IMG/VR virus record: IMGVR_UViG_3300042307_001090 | Location: 1 to 62,007 of that record | Strand: one strand, 5' to 3' | Origin: a virus | DNA length: 62,007 bases | Part shown: positions 41,896-49,648 of the stretch, one piece after another | How the letters are laid out: every line of letters begins with the position of its first letter | Position numbering within the stretch: the stretch's first letter is position 1 | Translations under genes and position numbers: made by a program | Notes under the pieces: generated by a model | What the model was told of the DNA's origin: nothing | The model's database searches: none | The model's input: only the letters and a program-made list of their open reading frames with translations

Positions 41896-41939
41896 AGGCA
41901 AAAACTGCCTACCGGCAAAATTTGCCTAAGAAAATTTTT
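41896..41939 (+). terminator. Two adjacent hairpins (possible terminator)
   Basis: AGGCA-AAAAC-TGCCT followed by GGCAAAATTTGCC and, a few bases later, TTTTT. Weak stems. They lie in the 172-base gap between the Mor-like gene and the ParB-like gene; nothing else was recognised there. Confidence 0.35.
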
Positions 41940-42059
41940 CCCACCACGGGTCCTTCCCAGGGCCGGTAGGCGGGTAAGGCGAATCACCCCGTCATTTCGC
42001 TAGCTTCAGCGCAACAAACACCTCTTTGTTTTTGAGAACCTTACCCTGCCGAGGATGAA

Positions 42060-42695
42060 TTGACTCAGCCAGCCAACGTCGCCCAAATCGCGGCGAGCAT
42101 TGAACAAATTGAAACCGAAAAACTAATCCCGTACGCCATGAACGCCAGAACTCACAATGATGCCAACGTCGCCCAAATCGCGGCGAGCATCCGTGAGTTT
42201 GGCTTTACCAACCCGGTGTTGATAGACGGCGAGAACGGAATCATCGCCGGTCACGGCCGCGTCCTTGCCGCGCGTAAGTTGGACATGGTCACGGTGCCGT
42301 GCATTCGCCTGAGTTATATGACGCCGGCGCAGAAGCGCGCCTACGTGATTGCCGACAACAAAATCGCACTGAACTCGGGGTGGGACGAGGAGCTGCTAAA
42401 GGTCGAGCTGGCAACCTTGCGTGACGAAGATTTCAGTCTTGGCGTAACGGGATTTAGCGGAGAAGAGCTGGCTGCGCTACTCACCGCGGCGGAGGATTTG
42501 GAGAACATTGACTCCGACGGCGATGAAGCCAAGGGAGCATCGGTGGAGTACCTAGCCGTAGGCAAATTCAAGATCCCGCTCGACGCTGACGAAGTGCAGT
42601 CAATTACCGGCCTGATTGAAGCCTACGCGCAGGAAGCTGGAACTACTTTCGGTTTCGGCGCGTTCATGGTTCGCAAGATGGAGGGCAGCAAATGA
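42060..42695 (+). CDS. ParB-like (sulfiredoxin-fold) protein
   Basis: 211 residues, TTG start. The ParB-type core lies between residues ~20 and 130: NPVLIDGENGIIAGHGRVLA is the GxxR-type phosphate-binding strand-helix, then SYMTPAQKRAYVIADNKIAL. The C-terminal part KFKIPLDADEVQSITGLIEA is shared with phage ParB/methyltransferase pairs. ANVAQIAASI occurs twice, encoded by a 29-base direct repeat (42072-42100 and 42162-42190). Four-base overlap with the next gene. Role is unclear: phage ParB-fold proteins can be nucleases, CTPases or DNA-modification partners. Confidence 0.8.
   Translation: MTQPANVAQIAASIEQIETEKLIPYAMNARTHNDANVAQIAASIREFGFTNPVLIDGENGIIAGHGRVLAARKLDMVTVPCIRLSYMTPAQKRAYVIADNKIALNSGWDEELLKVELATLRDEDFSLGVTGFSGEELAALLTAAEDLENIDSDGDEAKGASVEYLAVGKFKIPLDADEVQSITGLIEAYAQEAGTTFGFGAFMVRKMEGSK
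42072..42100 (+). repeat. 29-base direct repeat, copy 1 (with 42162-42190)
   Basis: Identical 29-base segments 90 bases apart, inside the ParB-like gene, encoding ANVAQIAASI twice. The 30-codon period keeps the reading frame. Confidence 0.9.
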
Positions 42696-44101
42696 AGCCT
42701 GGCCTCCACCTTGATTACGAGATCAAAGACATCGTCGGCGCCGACTACAACCCGCGCCGCATTGATAATGACGCGATTGAAAAACTGAAACACAGCCTGA
42801 GCGTAGTTGGCTGCGCGAAGCCGATTATTGTTCGAGGCCGAACTATTGTTGCGGGCCACCAACGAACCAAGGCATTGCGTGCCATGGGCGTAACACGGGC
42901 GCCGGTTTACTTACTGCCAACCGACGCGAGCACCTACGACGAAGTCCGATTCAATCAGCTGCACAACGGCACGGACTTGGACACCGGCGACGAAAGCGCG
43001 AGAGTGGTTGACGGTCTGCGTGGAGTGCGGGGCTTTACCCAGGTTGAGCCCGACCGACTGAGCGTTAATCAGAAGGCAGCGGGCGCGAATATCCGCCACG
43101 AGATCATGCGGCTCGTCACGATTTACGGATCGTGGGGCGCGTGTGTCGCCAGCGAATCCGGAGAGATTTTTCATGCTGCGCAATACGCTCTGTCGATGAA
43201 AACCATGGGGAAGAAGTGCCTTGTTTACGTGGTGCCAGCGGAGCGTGAAGCCGAAGCGCGCGAGTTGTTAGGGGCGCGATATGGCGTATTTAGTTATGAC
43301 AACCTGCCGCGCGAAACCTACATTCAAACCTTCGCTCAAATGTTCCGCCTGCGCGAAGATGCCGAGCGCGAGAACGCGTCGCCAACTTACGTTGAGCACG
43401 TCATACCGTGGTTGCAGAAAAACCCGGGGGCGCGCGTGCTTGACTTTGGCTGCGGACAGGGAGACTACGTCCGTCGACTATCCTGTGCAGGTCATGCAAT
43501 CCAAGGAATGGAGTTCTTTCGGCGTGCGGCTGGTAAGGACGCAATCGACGTAGCGGCGGTGAATGGCATGGTTGATTCGCTCATCTCATCGCTGAAAACT
43601 GCCGGACGTTTTGACGCAGTGGTTTGCGACTACGTGCTGAATTCTGTGGACACGCAGCAAGCCGAGGACGACGTGCTCACTTGCCTGGCGGCATTCTGTA
43701 AGCCGGGCGGTCAGGTGTTTTTTTCCGGCCGCAAAAAAGAGCGCATCGACTGGCAGGACACGATGAAGACCAACGTAAAGACAAAGCAGATCGGCCAGCG
43801 CTACGTCGAGTTCATCGACGAGCACGGCCTGTCGGCGCTTTATCGGAAGGGGCGGTGGTTCTACCAAAAGTTTCACAGCCGTGACGACATCGCGAATATC
43901 TCGGCCCGGTTTGGCTTTGCGATCACCAAGCACACCGAAAGTGCGGTGGCGTTTCAGCTATCGAGCAAACAATCAAAAACTCCTGCACGCGAATATGTTG
44001 CATCAGCTATTGACCGCGAATTTAATATGCCGCTGAATAGTACAGGACGGCGACTCGGCCGTCATAATGACGTGAAGGAAACTCTTTTATGCCTACTCTA
44101 A
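42692..44101 (+). CDS. ParB-domain / SAM methyltransferase fusion
   Basis: 469 residues. Residues ~1-110 are a second ParB-type domain (KPIIVRGRTIVAGHQRTKAL). A middle segment (ASESGEIFHAAQYALSMKTM) follows, and from ~240 a class I methyltransferase: ARVLDFGCGQGDYVRRLSC (motif I), then FDAVVCDYVLNSVDTQQAED and FFSGRKKERIDW. There is no DPPY/NPPY motif, so it is not a standard amino-methylase. It may modify a base that another enzyme has altered, or another substrate. Overlaps its neighbours by 4 and 13 bases. Confidence 0.8.
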   Translation: MKPGLHLDYEIKDIVGADYNPRRIDNDAIEKLKHSLSVVGCAKPIIVRGRTIVAGHQRTKALRAMGVTRAPVYLLPTDASTYDEVRFNQLHNGTDLDTGDESARVVDGLRGVRGFTQVEPDRLSVNQKAAGANIRHEIMRLVTIYGSWGACVASESGEIFHAAQYALSMKTMGKKCLVYVVPAEREAEARELLGARYGVFSYDNLPRETYIQTFAQMFRLREDAERENASPTYVEHVIPWLQKNPGARVLDFGCGQGDYVRRLSCAGHAIQGMEFFRRAAGKDAIDVAAVNGMVDSLISSLKTAGRFDAVVCDYVLNSVDTQQAEDDVLTCLAAFCKPGGQVFFSGRKKERIDWQDTMKTNVKTKQIGQRYVEFIDEHGLSALYRKGRWFYQKFHSRDDIANISARFGFAITKHTESAVAFQLSSKQSKTPAREYVASAIDREFNMPLNSTGRRLGRHNDVKETLLCLL

Positions 44102-44514
44102 AAATTACATCAACGCACTCTCAGCTCACCGGCTGGAAGTACCTTTGGATGAAGACGGTCATCGGCTTTGACTCAGGCCAGCACTGCGCGCGCTGCCTCC
44201 GCGGCGACTACGTGAAGGCCGTCGGCTTGAAAATGCCGGTCAACGAAGACCTTGCGCTCGACTACCCCGAGGGCACGATCCTTTATCTCTGCGGCGTTTC
44301 CACGCCTTACCAGTGGCGCAACAACCTGCACCTCGCCGTGCGAGTGAAGGCCGGCGCCACCGCAACAGCAGGGGCTTGGACGGGCGACCGCGTTGAAATC
44401 CTCGGCGCAGAAGCGCTGCCGATTGACGGACTGGTAGCGCGCCGCGCGTTCCCGTCACGCAACTCGGCTTTTCTTACCTGCCGCAATTTTCAGTTCGGGG
44501 CTCAGTATTTTTAA
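44089..44514 (+). CDS. Unknown protein coupled to the ParB-methyltransferase
   Basis: 141 residues; starts inside the last codons of the ParB-methyltransferase gene (13-base overlap). Contains two nearby cysteines (HCARCLRGDYVKAVGLKMPV) and YPEGTILYLCGVSTPYQWRN. No family recognised. The tight linkage suggests it is part of the same system, for example a subunit or substrate binder, but there is no direct evidence. Confidence 0.65.
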   Translation: MPTLKITSTHSQLTGWKYLWMKTVIGFDSGQHCARCLRGDYVKAVGLKMPVNEDLALDYPEGTILYLCGVSTPYQWRNNLHLAVRVKAGATATAGAWTGDRVEILGAEALPIDGLVARRAFPSRNSAFLTCRNFQFGAQYF

Positions 44515-44517
44515 CCC

Positions 44518-45135
44518 GTGGCCAACGACACTGCCAGCCCTACCGTTCCAGTTGGCACGCTCGCCAAGCTGTTCAACCTGACCGACATTCGAGTACAGCA
44601 GCTCGCAAAGATGAGTGTTTGCGTGAAGGTTGCGCACGGGCGTTACGACCTCTGGCAGTCCATTCGCGGTTACATCAAATACCTGCAGGAGCGGCAAAAG
44701 GGCCTCAACACCGGGATGGGCACAGGCGACGACGCCGACCCCGACAGCTACGCGAAACACCGGACACGGCTTTACCGAGCGCGCGCCGACAAGGAAGAGG
44801 TGCAGGCTCAAATCATAAAGGGCAAGGCGCATGACGGTGAGATCATCGAAAAGGTTTGGGGTGACATGATCGCCAATGCAAAGACGCGCATCATGGCAAT
44901 TCCAACGAAGGCCGCCGGTAAAGTTCAATCGGTGCTCCCGCTGCCGCAGGTTGAGGCGATCCTTCGTGAGCCATGCTTAGAAGCATTAAACCAACTCGCG
45001 GCCTACGACCCAGCGCGACTCGTCGCTGAGTTTGTGGCACAGCACCAAGAAGAGCTCCATCCGAGCGCAGCCGACGCGGACGCTGAATCCGACGCTGACG
45101 CCGACGAAGAGGAGACGCCAAGCGCGAAGGCATAG
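44518..45135 (+). CDS. Terminase small subunit (Nu1-like)
   Basis: 205 residues, GTG start. The N-terminal HTH (VGTLAKLFNLTDIRVQQLAK) and GYIKYLQERQKG match the phage Nu1/terminase small-subunit layout; the centre is helical and the C-terminus is a long acidic Asp/Glu/Ala tail (ADADAESDADADEEET). It recognises phage DNA and passes it to the large subunit, whose gene follows after 9 bases. Confidence 0.8.
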   Translation: MANDTASPTVPVGTLAKLFNLTDIRVQQLAKMSVCVKVAHGRYDLWQSIRGYIKYLQERQKGLNTGMGTGDDADPDSYAKHRTRLYRARADKEEVQAQIIKGKAHDGEIIEKVWGDMIANAKTRIMAIPTKAAGKVQSVLPLPQVEAILREPCLEALNQLAAYDPARLVAEFVAQHQEELHPSAADADAESDADADEEETPSAKA

Positions 45136-45144
45136 CGCGCACGC

Positions 45145-47151
45145 ATGGACGAAGAGAACGCAACGATTCAACTCCTGCGGCGCATTGCTCGCCGCTGGGC
45201 ACCGCCGCCATCATGGACCGTAAGCCAATGGGCTGACCGCCGACGCCAGCTCCCTCGCGAGTCATCCTCTGAAGCCGGGCAATGGGACACCGCGCGCGCG
45301 GAATACCAACGCGACATCATGGACTCGGTGTGCGACCCAATGGTTGAGCGCGTTGTCGTGAAGTCGTCCGCGCAGGTGGGCAAGTCCGAGATCATCCTGA
45401 ATGTGGTCGGCTACTTTGTAGACTTCGACCCATCGCCGATGTTGTTGGTTTACCCAACCGACAAGATGGGCGAGGCGTTTTCCAAGGACCGTATCACGCC
45501 TATGTTGCGCGACTCGCCGAGCCTGCGCGACAAGGTCGGCGACCAAAAGGCGCGCGACTCTGGGAACACCATCACGCACAAATCGTTTCCAGGTGGATCG
45601 CTAAACATCGTCGGCGCAAACTCCCCCACCGACCTTGCGGGCCGCTCGGTTCGCATCGCGCTTTTTGACGAGGTTGACCGCTACCCGGCATCAGCCGGCA
45701 CGGAAGGCGACCCAGTTGCGCTCGGCGAAAAGCGCACGACTACGTTCTGGAACGCCAAGAAAGTCCTTGTCAGCACGCCGACCGTGAAGGGGTTTTCCCG
45801 AATTGCGGCCGCCTATGACGAGTCGGACAAGCGGGTGTTTGAAGTGCCGTGCCCGCACTGCGGACATGATCATGTGCTTGCGTGGAGCAATGTGGTGTTT
45901 GATTCCGCCAAGCCGGAAGAGGCGAGCATGAAGTGCCCGAGCTGCGCGAAGGTTTACGGCAACGCCGAGAAAAACGTGGCGGTGAGCAAAGGCCGCTGGC
46001 GGGCGACGGCGCCATTTAAGGGCACGGCCGGATTCCACGTGAACGAACTTTACTCCCCGTGGAGTTCAATCGCGAAGGTCGTGCGTGATTTTCTAGCCGC
46101 CAAGGACTACCCGGAGCGCCTAAAAACGTGGGTCAACACCTCGCTCGGCGAAGAATGGGAAGAGGGCGACTTCACCCTGGACGGTCCGGCGGTGTCGAAG
46201 CGCGCCGAGAAATACCCGGCACCGGTTCCCGGGCGCGTGCTGACGATGACGTTCGGCGCGGACACGCAGCCCGACCGCATTGAGGCGGAGTTGATCGGCT
46301 GGGGCGCAGGCGAGGAATCGTGGTCAATCGACCACGCCGTTTTCTGGGGCGACCCCGACATTCAAGAGGGGCGCCCGGGTTCGCCATGGGGGGCGTTCAC
46401 GGATTGGCGGCGCAAGCGGTGGAAGCACGAGAGCGCCGGCGAGATGGTTGCATGGGGTGGGTGCATCGACTCGGGCGGCCACAACACCGAGGCCGTTTAC
46501 AGCTACTGCCGCGGGCGGCGGGGCGAGCGCGTGTTCGCGGTCAAGGGCGTTTCCGGCGAGGACAAGGCGCTTGTCTCGGCTGCGCAGCGCAAGCGCGTCG
46601 GCAAACAGCGCAGGCCGGTTGACCTGTTCCTTGTCGCGGTCGATCAGGTGAAGTCGATCACCTATCGCCGCCTGCGTATCGAGTCGCCTGGCGCTCCGGG
46701 CTATTGCCACTTTCCTGCGGGCCGCGCTCCGGAGTGGTTCGAGCAGCTGGTCGCCGAAAAGCCGGTGACCGAAAAAGACCGAAAGGGTTTTAAGAAACGC
46801 GTGTGGAAACTGCCGGAGGGCAAACGCAACGAGGCGCTTGACTGCCGCGTTTATGGATTCGCCGCCCTCGTGCTGGCAAAGCCGGACTTTTCAAAGCTCG
46901 CCTTGAAGATGAAACTTGCGCGCTCACCACTCGTGGTTGAGCGAGGCGAGGTCGAGAAGGTAATGCCGGAAGAGGAGCATGACGATGCCGAAGAAACACC
47001 GCCGTCACCGCCGCCAGCCAAGCCGGCTCCGCCAGCCCGGGCGCCTACCCCTGATCCTGAAATGCCGGATCCGCCAGCGGTGCCGGTAAAGATTCCGCCG
47101 CGGCCACGCGCAGGGAAGCTCAGGCGAGGCGGATTCGTGAACGCCTGGTGA
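45145..47151 (+). CDS. Terminase large subunit (lambda gpA-like)
   Basis: 668 residues. Walker A-like SSAQVGKSEI (about 74-83), Walker B region VRIALFDEVDRYPAS (about 170), and later ECPHCGHDHVL-like zinc text (VPCPHCGHDHVLAWSNVVF) and nuclease-domain motifs place it in the GpA family (lambda/Mu-type). It cuts and packages DNA into the prohead. The C-terminus is Pro-rich and ends KLRRGGFVNAW. Stop TGA overlaps a GTG that starts a 35-codon basic ORF. Confidence 0.95.
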   Translation: MDEENATIQLLRRIARRWAPPPSWTVSQWADRRRQLPRESSSEAGQWDTARAEYQRDIMDSVCDPMVERVVVKSSAQVGKSEIILNVVGYFVDFDPSPMLLVYPTDKMGEAFSKDRITPMLRDSPSLRDKVGDQKARDSGNTITHKSFPGGSLNIVGANSPTDLAGRSVRIALFDEVDRYPASAGTEGDPVALGEKRTTTFWNAKKVLVSTPTVKGFSRIAAAYDESDKRVFEVPCPHCGHDHVLAWSNVVFDSAKPEEASMKCPSCAKVYGNAEKNVAVSKGRWRATAPFKGTAGFHVNELYSPWSSIAKVVRDFLAAKDYPERLKTWVNTSLGEEWEEGDFTLDGPAVSKRAEKYPAPVPGRVLTMTFGADTQPDRIEAELIGWGAGEESWSIDHAVFWGDPDIQEGRPGSPWGAFTDWRRKRWKHESAGEMVAWGGCIDSGGHNTEAVYSYCRGRRGERVFAVKGVSGEDKALVSAAQRKRVGKQRRPVDLFLVAVDQVKSITYRRLRIESPGAPGYCHFPAGRAPEWFEQLVAEKPVTEKDRKGFKKRVWKLPEGKRNEALDCRVYGFAALVLAKPDFSKLALKMKLARSPLVVERGEVEKVMPEEEHDDAEETPPSPPPAKPAPPARAPTPDPEMPDPPAVPVKIPPRPRAGKLRRGGFVNAW

Positions 47152-47255
47152 CCACGGGAAAGACCCGCACAAGACGGGCAGGCTACCGCTGCCCATACTG
47201 GCCCGGACAGCTTGCCTCCCGTCGCCGGCGCGGCGGCTTCGTCCGAGCATGGTAA
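47148..47255 (+). CDS. 35-residue Arg-rich mini-gene after the terminase
   Basis: GTG at 47148 overlaps the terminase TGA (GTGA), and its TAA overlaps the start of the next gene by 7 bases, the usual coupled layout. The product contains GKTRTR (encoded by late element B), RCPYWPG and ends RRRRGGFVRAW, nearly the same as the terminase tail (LRRGGFVNAW). Ten or more arginines. Either a real peptide gene that arose by duplication of the terminase tail, or a leftover of that duplication. No function assigned. Confidence 0.5.
   Translation: MTTGKTRTRRAGYRCPYWPGQLASRRRRGGFVRAW
47157..47175 (+). repeat. Late element copy B
   Basis: Exact GGAAAGACCCGCACAAGAC, 73 bases before ATG 47249. Downstream bases resemble copy D (…CTGC-CATACT-GCC-GG-CA). 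Confidence 0.9.
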
Positions 47256-47779
47256 ACAACCTCCCATCAACGATCATTGCAGGCGAGACGTTCCGCGCGC
47301 AGATTTGCGCAGTGGCTGACTCCGTCACGTTCTACTTGCGTGGCCCGGCCGCCTACACGGTGACCACCACCGCGACCGGCGACACATGGCAGGCATCACA
47401 GGCGACTGCCGAATGGGAACCCGGCACCTACGCAGTCGAGGCATGGGCGGTGAACGCCGTCGTTTGCGGCGAGACCATTCCCAGCTACCTCGTTGCGCGA
47501 ACCCGCATCAACGTCGAGGCTTCGGCTGTTTCCGGCGGCGCGGCATTCAACGCGCTAAACAAATACGAGCAGATCGTGACCGCGATCGAGACTCACCTCG
47601 CGGGCAACGGATCGGACCCCACCTGGCGGTCCTACAAAATCAACAACCGCGAGATTGCCCGCCACTCCGTGCCGGAGCTGTTGCAGCTTCTTGCGCACTA
47701 CAAACGCCTCGCCGCGATCGAGCGCCGCAAGCAGCGCGGGCAAAGCATCCTCGGGCCCGACATCCGGTTCCGCTTCTGA
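47249..47779 (+). CDS. Head-tail joining region protein (gpW-like C-terminus)
   Basis: 176 residues. The N-terminal ~90 form a beta-rich domain (GETFRAQICAVADSVTFYLR). The C-terminal ~65 (NKYEQIVTAIETHLAGNGSD, NNREIARHSVPELLQLLAHY, RGQSILGPDIRFRF) resemble lambda gpW, which joins head and tail. It lies between terminase and portal, the same place as gpW in lambda. The long N-terminal extension is unusual for gpW (68 aa). Confidence 0.65.
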   Translation: MVNNLPSTIIAGETFRAQICAVADSVTFYLRGPAAYTVTTTATGDTWQASQATAEWEPGTYAVEAWAVNAVVCGETIPSYLVARTRINVEASAVSGGAAFNALNKYEQIVTAIETHLAGNGSDPTWRSYKINNREIARHSVPELLQLLAHYKRLAAIERRKQRGQSILGPDIRFRF

Positions 47780-47790
47780 CCCCGAATTTC

Positions 47791-49626
47791 ATGCCTTTTA
47801 ACTGGAATCCCTTTCGCAGCCGCTCTTCCGCCCCTGCCGGCGGCCTCCCTGAGTCAGTCGTTGCCGACGCTCGCAAGCGTCGCGCTGGAATTATGCGCTC
47901 AGCGCAGCGCTCGCTTTTGCAGGCGGCCGACACCACGCGGCTTGAGCAGACGTGGACAACCACCCCGCACACGGCCGACACCTACATTGAGCAGCACTGG
48001 ACGACGCTTGTCGCCCGCTCGCGTGACGCCGGCCACAACCGCGACCACGCGCGAAAGTTTCTGCAGCTCGTGCAGGACAACGTCGTCGGCTCGCGCGGCT
48101 TCCGCTTTCATGCCGACGTTCAGGATTTCAACGGCGTCACCGACATGCCGGCAAGCAACGAGATCGAGCGCGAGTGGAAGCGCTTCAGTCGCCGCGGTAA
48201 TTTCGATGTCACGGGCAAACTCGGCCGCACCGACTTTGAACGCCTCTGGGTGAAAACGCTCGCGACCGACGGCGAAGCGATTGCGGTAAAAATTTACGGC
48301 GAGAAGGCTGGCCCCTACGGCTTTGCGGTGCAGATGGTTGACCCCATGTTCCTTGATCCTCGGCACAACGAGGTCATCACTCCGGGCGGAAACTACATCA
48401 AGCACGGCATCGAGTTCACGCGCGAAGGCCGGCCGGTCCGCTACCACTTCCGCGAATACGACGAGCAGCACGTCGGCTATATCACGTACTCGAGTCAGAA
48501 GTACAACGTCGTGCCCGCCGACATGGTGATTCACGACTTTTTGCCAGAGGTGGTAAACCAGAAGCGCGGCCTGCCTTGGATGCGTGCTTCGCTCTGGCGC
48601 ATGCGCATGCTATCGGGATTTGAGGATGCTGCGGTGGTCAATGCCCGCGTCGGCGCCGCGAAGGGCGGTTTCTTCCGCGACCCTGACGGCGACACCCTGG
48701 ACGAAGCAGAACTGCCGGCCGACGCCGAGGCCGGCGCGTTCATGAACATCGGCAACATGGAGTTTGTGCCCTACGACCCAGCCTATCCCGCCGGCGACTT
48801 CGGCCCCTTCATGAAGCGGTGCCTGATGTCCATCGCATCCGGACTTGGTCCCGCGTATCACAACATCGCCTCCGACATGGAGGGCGTGAACTACACGTCC
48901 TCGCGCACCGCCGAGTTGGCCGAGCGCGAGCTGTGGAAAGGCATTCAGGACCACGTGATCGAGGCGCTGTGCGTTCCCATTTACGAGGCGTGGATTGATT
49001 TCTGCCTGTTGGCCGACCGCATCAAAGTGGCGAACAAGCCGCTCAAGATGGAGCGCGTGGAACGCTACAAATCGGCGGGGCATTTCACCGGGCGCCGGTG
49101 GGAATGGGTGGATCCAAAAAAATCTCTGGACGCTCACAAACTCGCGGTCGAGCTCGGCGTCAAATCGCGTCAGGCAATCATTCGCGAAACCGGCGACGAG
49201 CCGTGGACCGTGTGGGATGAGCTTGAGGAAGAGCGCGGCGAAATGCGCGACCGTGGCATTCCTGTGGACGACACGCAGGGTGGCGGCTCAACCGTTTCGC
49301 TTATGGGCGCCGACGGCGAGCCCGTGGACATTACGACCGGCGGCAAGGCCGGTAAAGGTGCGGCCGCTCAGGGTGCTGCGGTCGCTGCCGCCCAGGGCGA
49401 CGTACAAGGAACGGCCCTCAACGGCGCGCAGGTCACCGCCTTGGTTCAGCTCGCCGCGCAGGTAGCGCAAGGGCAGCTCCCGCTCGAAACCGCGAAGGCC
49501 ATTGCCAAGGCGTCCTTCCCGCTCGTGCCTGATTCCGAGGTGGACGCCATCTTCGCGCCGCTCCTGAAGTTCACGCCAAAACCTGACCCGGCGACTGCAC
49601 GGCCGGCCAATTCCTCCGCACAGTAA
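47791..49626 (+). CDS. Portal protein (lambda gpB-like)
   Basis: 611 residues from ATG 47791; an upstream-extended frame to 47386 overlaps the previous gene and is not used. Typical portal text: LVQDNVVGSRGFRFHADVQD, WVKTLATDGEAIAVKIYGEK, KRGLPWMRASLWRMRMLSGF and YTSSRTAELAERELWKGIQD. The C-terminal ~110 residues are Gly/Ala/Gln-rich (KGAAAQGAAVAAAQGDVQGT). Forms the dodecameric DNA gate in the head. In lambda the order is terminase, W, portal, protease; here 499- and 104-residue proteins come before the protease-capsid. Confidence 0.95.
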   Translation: MPFNWNPFRSRSSAPAGGLPESVVADARKRRAGIMRSAQRSLLQAADTTRLEQTWTTTPHTADTYIEQHWTTLVARSRDAGHNRDHARKFLQLVQDNVVGSRGFRFHADVQDFNGVTDMPASNEIEREWKRFSRRGNFDVTGKLGRTDFERLWVKTLATDGEAIAVKIYGEKAGPYGFAVQMVDPMFLDPRHNEVITPGGNYIKHGIEFTREGRPVRYHFREYDEQHVGYITYSSQKYNVVPADMVIHDFLPEVVNQKRGLPWMRASLWRMRMLSGFEDAAVVNARVGAAKGGFFRDPDGDTLDEAELPADAEAGAFMNIGNMEFVPYDPAYPAGDFGPFMKRCLMSIASGLGPAYHNIASDMEGVNYTSSRTAELAERELWKGIQDHVIEALCVPIYEAWIDFCLLADRIKVANKPLKMERVERYKSAGHFTGRRWEWVDPKKSLDAHKLAVELGVKSRQAIIRETGDEPWTVWDELEEERGEMRDRGIPVDDTQGGGSTVSLMGADGEPVDITTGGKAGKGAAAQGAAVAAAQGDVQGTALNGAQVTALVQLAAQVAQGQLPLETAKAIAKASFPLVPDSEVDAIFAPLLKFTPKPDPATARPANSSAQ

Positions 49627-49648
49627 CCAATTTCAATTCACCTATACC

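Noticed and set aside
47386-47790. N-terminal extension of the portal frame
   Set aside because: Lies over the 47249-47779 gene; the extension is Arg-rich and unlike portal N-termini. ATG 47791 gives the standard start.
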